From contig JBPCXW010000096.1 of assembly GCA_051008185.1 (NCBI GenBank), positions 1 to 7,179 of the forward strand: 7,179 nucleotides of DNA. Direction: 5' to 3'. Below the pieces are notes generated by a model. That model was not told the origin of the DNA. It did not search any database and worked only from the letters and a program-made list of their open reading frames with translations. Position numbers and translations under genes: made by a program. The stretch is from CAXMWX01 sp051008185. GTDB lineage: Bacteria > Pseudomonadota > Gammaproteobacteria > Eutrophobiales > Eutrophobiaceae. Below are positions 1 to 4,062 of this stretch, piece by piece (the stretch's first letter is position 1; the number at the start of each line of letters is the position of its first letter).

Positions 1-216
1 GCCCTGCTCGGCAGCCAGACGATACCATCGCGCCGCTTCGTCATAATCCTGGGACACACCGTCGCCATCGTAATACATTACACCGAGATGGAATTGAGCG
101 TCAGCGTGGCCCTGCTCGGCAGCCAGACGATACCATCGCGCCGCTTCAACATAATTCTGGGGCGCACCTTCGCCAACATAGTGCATTACACCGAGACCAA
201 ACTGAGCATCAGCGTC
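1..216 (-). repeat. 108-bp tandem repeat encoding Sel1 units
   Basis: The 39 bases at 1-39 are identical to those at 109-147, and the rest of each 108-bp period is strongly similar. 108 bp equals 36 codons, the Sel1 repeat length, so the DNA repeat is the coding repeat. Exact identity over 39 bases points to recent duplication or gene conversion of a unit. The array continues past the left edge. Confidence 0.75.
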
Positions 217-246
217 CCCTCGCTTGGCAGCTTTATGAATGTTCAT
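1..246 (-). CDS. Sel1-repeat (TPR-like) protein, N-terminal part, runs off left edge
   Basis: The minus strand from the ATG at 246 stays open for 82 codons to the window edge, so the C-terminus is missing. The translation begins MNIHKAAKRGDADAQFGLGV and contains Sel1-like units of 36 residues, with the signatures AxxGxADAQFxLGVMxYxGxG and QxYxEAARWYRLAAEQG. Sel1 repeats are TPR-like alpha-alpha hairpins that act as protein-protein scaffolds; no catalytic residue is expected. No signal peptide is visible, because repeats begin almost at residue 1, so the visible form looks cytoplasmic. The start is chosen because GGAG (253-256) lies 6 nt upstream of this ATG; an in-frame GTG at 258 overlaps that ribosome site and is less likely. 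The family is clear; the specific role cannot be told. Confidence 0.8.
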   Translation of the reverse strand, partial: MNIHKAAKRGDADAQFGLGVMHYVGEGAPQNYVEAARWYRLAAEQGHADAQFHLGVMYYDGDGVSQDYDEAARWYRLAAEQG

Positions 247-337
247 ACAAAACTCCACATATAAACAGGAAAATATCAGATTACTTCAAAAAGATGTTAC
301 CGCTCCCCCCTGAAGTGCGACCCCCAATGTGCTTTGC

Positions 338-673
338 TCATAATGGCACTGCTTCTTTCAGTATTTTGTCGCGCATGCGGATGTGTATAGACTTTTCAGT
401 AACAACACCAACTTTTCTTTGTGTTAGCTCCGCAACACCAGCCAAAAACCCACCAAGTGCCAAGCCAGTTCTGCCTTCCTCTAACTCCACTAGCAAATCA
501 ATATCACTCTGTGGGCCAGACTCATTTTTTGCCATGGAGCCGAAGACACGCACATTGCAAACACCATACTTGCGGGCAAGGGCCAGTATCCGATCGCTGT
601 TTTTTTCGATCAGTGGTGCAAATTTCGGCGTACGGTGATTAGATGCGCCCTGCTTGGTGAGAGAACTTTTCAT
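338..673 (-). CDS. MNT-type minimal nucleotidyltransferase (MntA/antitoxin-like), orphan
   Basis: This 111-residue protein carries the DNA polymerase beta-fold nucleotidyltransferase signature: VFGSMAKNESGPQSDIDLLV, with Gly-Ser at 45-46 and metal-binding Asp57 and Asp59. The C-terminal pattern IHIRMRDKILKEAVPL is typical of the MNT half of HEPN/MNT (type VII) toxin-antitoxin pairs, in which some MNT proteins AMPylate and silence the HEPN RNase. Two things are unusual. The position that normally supplies the third acidic residue (V-D-L-V in relatives, from memory) reads K-V-G-V, with Gly89 encoded by GGT at 407-409. No HEPN gene lies on either side; only about 90 bp separate it from the Sel1 gene. 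The start context is weak (AGGG just before the ATG at 673). Family assignment is confident; function as an antitoxin is inference. Confidence 0.8.
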   Translation of the reverse strand: MKSSLTKQGASNHRTPKFAPLIEKNSDRILALARKYGVCNVRVFGSMAKNESGPQSDIDLLVELEEGRTGLALGGFLAGVAELTQRKVGVVTEKSIHIRMRDKILKEAVPL

Positions 674-783
674 GCCCTAGAGGGTAGCAGGAAAATACAA
701 CCGAATTCAACAATTGTGTCTTATCTGAAATGTATTGATCCGCTACACGTTGCTGGAGTGACCACAACTTGGACGGCCCATTG

Positions 784-987
784 CTAAGCTTCAGGCGGTG
801 TAGTTACAACCGCCGTAAACGACCAGACAAGCGCAACGACCCAACCCAGAAAGGTCCAGCCAAGAAAAAGGTTGAGCACAAATATCGCCGCCGTATTGTG
901 ATGACCACGATTGATGGCTATTATGAACGGTAAGAAGTAGAACAAAACAAGCAAAACAACAAAACCAAGACCCAAAATAACTTCCAT
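784..987 (-). CDS. Superinfection-immunity (Imm-like) family small membrane protein
   Basis: This 67-residue protein has two hydrophobic segments, about residues 3-26 and 33-58, joined by a short polar loop with the motif INRGHHNTAAIFVLNLFLGW and followed by GWVVALVW. This matches the family named after phage T4 Imm, small inner-membrane proteins that are widespread in bacteria. In T4 the protein blocks DNA entry of a second phage; the role of the chromosomal relatives is not established. The ATG at 987 is chosen because AGGGGA (995-1000) lies at normal ribosome-site spacing. A TTG two codons upstream would abut that site directly. A strong promoter-like sequence lies just upstream. It is transcribed divergently from the GST operon. 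Confidence 0.75.
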   Translation of the reverse strand: MEVILGLGFVVLLVLFYFLPFIIAINRGHHNTAAIFVLNLFLGWTFLGWVVALVWSFTAVVTTPPEA

Positions 988-1017
988 ATACAATCCCCTT
1001 TACGATGTATGTGCGTG

Positions 1018-1047
1018 ATTCTACCTATAGACGAGGGTCTGTGTCAA
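1018..1047 (-). promoter_or_regulatory. Sigma-70 promoter for the Imm-like gene
   Basis: The minus strand reads TTGACA (1042-1047), an 18-bp spacer, then TAGAAT (1018-1023). That is a perfect -35 and a 5/6 -10. Transcription would start near 1011, leaving a leader of about 24 nt that carries the AGGGGA ribosome site. Confidence 0.6.
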
Positions 1048-1069
1048 CAGTGTGATGATCTGCTACAAT
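1041..1069 (+). promoter_or_regulatory. Extended -10 promoter for the GST operon
   Basis: The plus strand reads GTGTCA (1041-1046, 4/6 to the -35 consensus), a 17-bp spacer, then TACAAT (1064-1069) preceded by TGC, an extended -10. The start would be near 1076, about 40 nt before the first GST codon. Its -35 lies on the same bases as the -35 of the divergent Imm-like gene. Confidence 0.5.
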
Positions 1070-1114
1070 CCACTAATCTGTTATATTGTTCTTTTGATCA
1101 CGGGTTGAGGAGAT

Positions 1115-1816
1115 ATGATTGATCTGTATTACTGGCCTACTCCCAACGGTTGGAAGATAGCCATCATGCTGGAAGAGACGGGTCTGGATTATAAGCTCAT
1201 CCCGGTGAACATCGGGCGTGGTGATCAATTCAAGCCTGAATTTTTGGCTATCAGTCCTAACAACCGTATGCCGGCTATTGTTGATCATGCCGCCGAGGGT
1301 GGTCCGTTGTCGTTGTTTGAATCGGGTAGCATACTGATTTATCTGGCAGAGAAAACCGGGCGGTTTTTGCCGCGTGACAAGCGGGAGCGGTTGCGGGTAT
1401 TACAGTGGTTGTTCTGGCAGGTGGGTGGGCTCGGGCCTATGGCGGGTCAGCTTAGTCACTTTACCAATTATGCGCCGGAAACAATAGACTATGCCTTGCG
1501 TCGTTACGCAGATGAATATAATCGCTTGCTTGGCGTGCTGGATCGGCAACTTGAAGAGAAGACATATCTTTGCGATGATTACTCCATTGCCGATATGGCA
1601 AGTTGGCCCTGGGTTGTCCCGCATGAGCGGTTTAACCAGAGTCTGGATGAGTTTCCCAATGTGCAACGTTGGCATGCGGCTATGAAGGCCAGACCGGCGG
1701 CGTCCAAAGCGGTGGATTTGGGCAAGGAGTTACGGCAGGATAAACCGGACGAGGAGGCAATGCGAAATATGTTTGGACAAACAGCAGCTAATATAAAAGA
1801 GCGGAGCAAAAACTGA
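1115..1816 (+). CDS. yfcG: YfcG-type glutathione transferase / disulfide-bond oxidoreductase
   Basis: This 233-residue cytoplasmic GST closely tracks E. coli YfcG. The opening MIDLYYWPTPNGWKIAIMLE has Thr9 and Asn11, the glutathione-site residues of Nu-class enzymes. ISPNNRMPAIVDH carries the cis-proline (Pro53), Glu69-Ser70 bind the gamma-glutamyl group, and LQWLFWQVGGLGPMAGQ marks the start of the helical domain. SIAD (157-160) is the N-capping box. YfcG relatives bind glutathione or glutathione disulfide and reduce disulfides rather than conjugate classical substrates. The C-terminus is about 18 residues longer than E. coli YfcG and is charged. GAGGAG (1107-1112) precedes the ATG with very short spacing. 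It is the first gene of a two-GST operon. Confidence 0.9.
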   Translation: MIDLYYWPTPNGWKIAIMLEETGLDYKLIPVNIGRGDQFKPEFLAISPNNRMPAIVDHAAEGGPLSLFESGSILIYLAEKTGRFLPRDKRERLRVLQWLFWQVGGLGPMAGQLSHFTNYAPETIDYALRRYADEYNRLLGVLDRQLEEKTYLCDDYSIADMASWPWVVPHERFNQSLDEFPNVQRWHAAMKARPAASKAVDLGKELRQDKPDEEAMRNMFGQTAANIKERSKN

Positions 1817-1817
1817 T

Positions 1818-2447
1818 ATGAAACTTTACGATTACACTATCGCACCGAATCCGAGAAGGGCGCGGATCTTTATTGCGGAAAAAGGGCTGGAGATTGAAAT
1901 CATTCAGGTTGATCTCAGGCAAAAAGAGCAGTTCAGTGAAACCTTCAAGGCGATCAATCCCCGTTGCGCCGTACCGGTTCTGTTACTTGATGACGGCACG
2001 GCGATTACCGAGAACAAGGGCATCGCCGCCTATCTTGAGGCAACCCACCCCGAACCGCCGTTGCTGGGCAAGACCCCAACAGAAAAGGCCATGATAGCAA
2101 TGTGGAATGCGCGCATGGAATACGAGGGTATGTTGGCTGTCTCCGAGGCATTCCGTAATCATGCCGAAGGCTTCGTCGGTCGCGCCATCTCCGGCCCCGA
2201 GGCATACCCGCAGATCCCGGAACTGGTAGAACGAGGCAAGAAAAGGACACAGGAGTTTTTTCAAACACTGGATGCACAACTGGCACAACACGAATTTATC
2301 TGCGGTGACAATTTCAGCATGGCCGACATCACGGCCATGGTAGCAGTAGATTTTGCAGACTGGATCAAACTGGGCATCTCGCCACAACAGAAACATTTAC
2401 AACGCTGGTACGAGGTAGTCAGCAACAGACCCTCCGCAAAGGCCTGA
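1818..2447 (+). CDS. Glutathione S-transferase family protein (second GST)
   Basis: This 209-residue protein has the two-domain GST fold. The thioredoxin-like N-domain opens MKLYDYTIAPNPRRARIFIA, has the cis-proline in CAVPVLLLDD (Pro53) and Thr64-Glu65 at the glutathione gamma-glutamyl site. The helical C-domain contains the capping box SMAD (167-170). The APNPRRxR motif is characteristic of a proteobacterial GST subfamily without a classical N-terminal Tyr or Cys nucleophile. The substrate is unknown. The ATG comes 1 nt after the upstream stop, and a GGAG lies inside the end of the first gene, so the two are almost certainly co-transcribed and may be translationally coupled. It is not a recent duplicate: the two share only the fold motifs. 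Confidence 0.88.
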   Translation: MKLYDYTIAPNPRRARIFIAEKGLEIEIIQVDLRQKEQFSETFKAINPRCAVPVLLLDDGTAITENKGIAAYLEATHPEPPLLGKTPTEKAMIAMWNARMEYEGMLAVSEAFRNHAEGFVGRAISGPEAYPQIPELVERGKKRTQEFFQTLDAQLAQHEFICGDNFSMADITAMVAVDFADWIKLGISPQQKHLQRWYEVVSNRPSAKA

Positions 2448-2486
2448 GACATACGGAGTATGCTTCGCAGAAATGGAAACAAACTC

Positions 2487-2495
2487 TGATATTAT
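2487..2495 (+). promoter_or_regulatory. Possible extended -10 for the HNH cassette
   Basis: TGATATTAT fits TGN plus a 5/6 -10 hexamer, about 50 nt upstream of the HNH start, without a recognisable -35. A perfect 10-bp palindrome, CAGAATTCTG (2521-2530), follows in the leader and could be an operator. Both are weak on their own. Confidence 0.3.
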
Positions 2496-2544
2496 TTGAT
2501 ATGTTTTCACTTGGCAGGCTCAGAATTCTGTCGAGGCCAAAACG

Positions 2545-3351
2545 ATGAATGAAAACCGATACGGGAAAAAATGGGAAAGGCAAGAACTGCTGATTGCATT
2601 TGGCCTCTATTACAAAATACCATTTGGCAGGATGGACAAAGAGACTCCTGAAATTGTTCGTATTGCGGCAACCATGGGCAGAACACCTTCGTCACTTGCA
2701 ATGAAGCTGGTCAATATAGCAAGCCTTGACCCCAAAATCACCTCAACAGGACGCAAGGGATTATCTGGAGCATCTGATGATGATAAGGCGATGTGGAAAG
2801 AGATGCATGATGACTGGAACAGTTTTATCCCTGTTGCCGAAAAGGCACTAGCCAAGGCCACTGAAAAGGCACTAGCTCAGGATGCCGCAAGCACCAAAGG
2901 TGATGCCAGCGAAGCAGAAAGTAGCAGCATTGATGTTGGCGACTATGAAGGTGTGGATAAAGAAACTGGTTCGACAAGGCGAGTTGGGCAAAACCTCTTC
3001 AGAAAGGCTGTGATGAGTGCATATAACTACAGATGTTGTATTACGGGGCTTCCTGTTCCAGAATTACTTGTTGCAAGCCACATAATTCCATGGAGCGAAG
3101 ATACTGCAAACCGATTGAATCCAAGCAATGGCCTTGCGCTATCAATGATTCATGATAAGGCTTTTGATCGCGGCCTGATTACGATTGATGAAAAGCTGTT
3201 TATTGTTATGTCCAGCACTGTCAAGGTTAATAATAACTTTTTTAGAGTAGCAATTCAGAACTATGTGGGGAAGAAAATAGAACTGCCAGGAAAATTCCTT
3301 CCACGCCAAGAGTTTCTCGAGTATCACCGCACTAATATATTCCAACAGTAA
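2545..3351 (+). CDS. HNH endonuclease (putative restriction-type nuclease)
   Basis: This 268-residue protein has two modules. The N-terminal region (about 1-65: WERQELLIAFGLYYKIPFGR, then GRTPSSLAMKLVNIASLDP) is a conserved module seen in front of HNH nucleases and may recognise DNA. A charged Ala/Lys/Glu linker (about 85-140) follows. The C-terminal HNH domain of the HNH_2 type runs from about 146: VGQNLFRKAVMSAYNYRC, CCITGL (164-169), ASHIIPW with His179, NPSNGL with Asn195, and HDKAFDRGLI with His203. These are the expected general base, structural Asn and metal ligand of a beta-beta-alpha-metal nuclease, so it looks intact. No methyltransferase lies nearby, so it is not an ordinary type II system with a linked methylase. 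It could cut modified or invading DNA. The ribosome site is modest (GAGG at 2533-2536). Confidence 0.85.
   Translation: MNENRYGKKWERQELLIAFGLYYKIPFGRMDKETPEIVRIAATMGRTPSSLAMKLVNIASLDPKITSTGRKGLSGASDDDKAMWKEMHDDWNSFIPVAEKALAKATEKALAQDAASTKGDASEAESSSIDVGDYEGVDKETGSTRRVGQNLFRKAVMSAYNYRCCITGLPVPELLVASHIIPWSEDTANRLNPSNGLALSMIHDKAFDRGLITIDEKLFIVMSSTVKVNNNFFRVAIQNYVGKKIELPGKFLPRQEFLEYHRTNIFQQ
2839..2876 (+). repeat. Short tandem repeat in the HNH linker
   Basis: The 14-mer GAAAAGGCACTAGC occurs at 2839-2852 and again at 2863-2876, a 24-bp period encoding EKALAKAT followed by EKALAQ. It lies in the helical linker between the two modules and keeps frame. It is likely a slippage duplication. Confidence 0.6.
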
Positions 3352-3363
3352 TGGAGGTAAACC

Positions 3364-3678
3364 ATGAATGTACTTCTCGAGTATATGTATAGAGATACTG
3401 GAAACTATAAGCAATCGGGCGAAGTAACTTTTTCTAACAAACAGGGCACTGACATCGATGAACTAGTCAAGGCGATAGAGTCTAAGCTGCTATACGAAGG
3501 AGGCTTTGTTGCGGAGAAAACCGGTATCCCCGTACTATATTTTGACGACTCATATGATCCTGAGTTAGATCATCCTTGGCATGAGTTTGTCGGCTTGACC
3601 GAGGTAGATACTGCAACCGATGCCAACAACAGAGATATATCGGAATTCATAACCGCACTTCGCGGATGCCTTGTTTGA
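3364..3678 (+). CDS. Hypothetical protein, 104 aa, co-transcribed with HNH nuclease
   Basis: I do not recognise a characterised family. The protein is acidic, with no signal peptide or membrane segment. Its features are an N-terminal beta-strand-like stretch (LLEYMYRDTGNYKQSGEVTF), the central VAEKTGIPVLYFDD, and the Trp/His-containing SYDPELDHPWHEFVG, which could bind metal but matches no motif I know. It starts 12 nt after the HNH stop with an excellent GGAGG (3353-3357) and 6-nt spacing, so it is expressed with the nuclease and probably more strongly. Possible roles are a nuclease partner, inhibitor or immunity protein, or an unrelated passenger. I recall similar small uncharacterised proteins beside restriction-like genes but cannot verify it. 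Confidence 0.75.
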   Translation: MNVLLEYMYRDTGNYKQSGEVTFSNKQGTDIDELVKAIESKLLYEGGFVAEKTGIPVLYFDDSYDPELDHPWHEFVGLTEVDTATDANNRDISEFITALRGCLV

Positions 3679-3698
3679 ATAGAGGATTCACCCGGCGG

Positions 3699-3714
3699 GG
3701 TCCCATACGGGGCC
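3699..3714. terminator. GC-rich hairpin between convergent units (possible bidirectional terminator)
   Basis: GGTCCC and GGGGCC pair (6 bp, one G-U) around an ATAC loop. The hairpin sits midway between the end of the plus-strand cassette (3678) and the 3' end of the minus-strand tRNA (3737). Neither strand has a proper T-run after the stem, so it may only be a 3'-end or processing block. Confidence 0.3.
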
Positions 3715-3736
3715 TTACTCCGCATACAGATAATAA

Positions 3737-4045
3737 TGGTGGGCCCGGTAGGACTTGAACCTACGACCAATGGATTCACTACACCCCATTGTTTCCAACA
3801 GGAGCGGACTATCTCATCACCCTCAGTAGGGACCGGGGTGCGGGACGCTCTTGCCTGTTATTAAGAACACTCAAGTTCTCAGGTAGTCTCTGCACCTTTC
3901 GGAGGTGTACCTCCGGCTTGGCTCAGGGTTGCCATCAGCCTGACTGCTAAGGTTTCCCTGAATTCATCCCGTTCATTTCCCGCCTCTCAACGGGAACGCA
4001 CCATTTTGATGAGTCCACTGCTCTAACCAGCTGAGCTACAGGCCC
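3737..4045 (-). tRNA. tRNA-Ile2 (anticodon CAU), interrupted by a group I intron
   Basis: The exons are 4045-4009 (37 nt) and 3776-3737 (40 nt); joined, they give a canonical 77-nt tRNA. The acceptor arm is GGGCCTG with CGGGCCC (one U-G pair), the D-arm GCTC/GAGC, the anticodon stem GTGGA with TCCAT, the anticodon loop CTCATAA, and the T-arm GTAGG-TTCAAGT-CCTAC. The discriminator is A and CCA is encoded (3739-3737). The acceptor and D-arm, ACTCATAATC loop and TTGGTC variable region match proteobacterial tRNA-Ile2 rather than elongator or initiator Met. C34 would be converted to lysidine by TilS so that the tRNA reads AUA. The gene follows rpoD by 17 nt on the same strand. The tRNA call is very secure; isotype Ile2 over Met is by resemblance. 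Confidence 0.93.
3777..4008 (-). ncRNA. Group I self-splicing intron (tRNA type, IC3-like) in tRNA-Ile(CAU)
   Basis: This 232-nt intron is inserted directly after anticodon base 36. Visible elements in transcript order: P1 at 4011-3999, where CAU and CA pair with UGGUG around AAA and the splice-site U at 4009 forms the conserved U-G wobble; P2 at 3996-3977 with a GAGA tetraloop; P3 CGGGATG (3971-3965) with CGTCCCG (3847-3841); P4 CAGGG (3960-3956) with CCCTG (3928-3924); P6 plus P6a hairpin (3915-3900); P7 GACTA (3888-3884) with TAGTC (3811-3807); P8 CACCC/GGGTG; P9 (3804-3784) with a GAAA tetraloop; terminal G at 3777. The core segments AGGGAAACCTT, GGCAAC, GAGCCAAGC and AGAGACTA closely match the Azoarcus tRNA-Ile(CAU) intron (about 205 nt). 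It has no internal ORF. The anticodon loop cannot form without splicing. Confidence 0.93.
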
Positions 4046-4062
4046 GATAAAAATTGCTTGTG

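Noticed and set aside
1..216. CRISPR or non-coding satellite array
   Set aside because: The 108-bp period equals 36 codons and translates into clear Sel1 units; there is no repeat-spacer pattern.
259..295. Promoter for the Sel1 gene (TTGAAG with TTTATA on the minus strand)
   Set aside because: The -10 would lie only a few bases from the ribosome site, so transcription would start inside it.
3570..3779. Minus-strand open frame of 69 codons
   Set aside because: It overlaps the tRNA 3' exon and the well-supported plus-strand gene, with no ribosome site or recognisable protein.
3777..4008. Homing endonuclease gene inside the intron
   Set aside because: The intron is only 232 nt, filled by structural elements, with no credible reading frame.
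3737..4045. tRNA pseudogene broken by an insertion
   Set aside because: The insert has a full group I intron core and precise exon boundaries, and both exons keep every stem and CCA, so it is a functional split gene.
3737..4045. Elongator tRNA-Met (CAU) instead of tRNA-Ile2
   Set aside because: The acceptor and D-arm, ACTCATAATC loop and TTGGTC variable region resemble proteobacterial Ile2; known introns at this site are also in tRNA-Ile(CAU). A TilS-substrate or isotype model could settle it.
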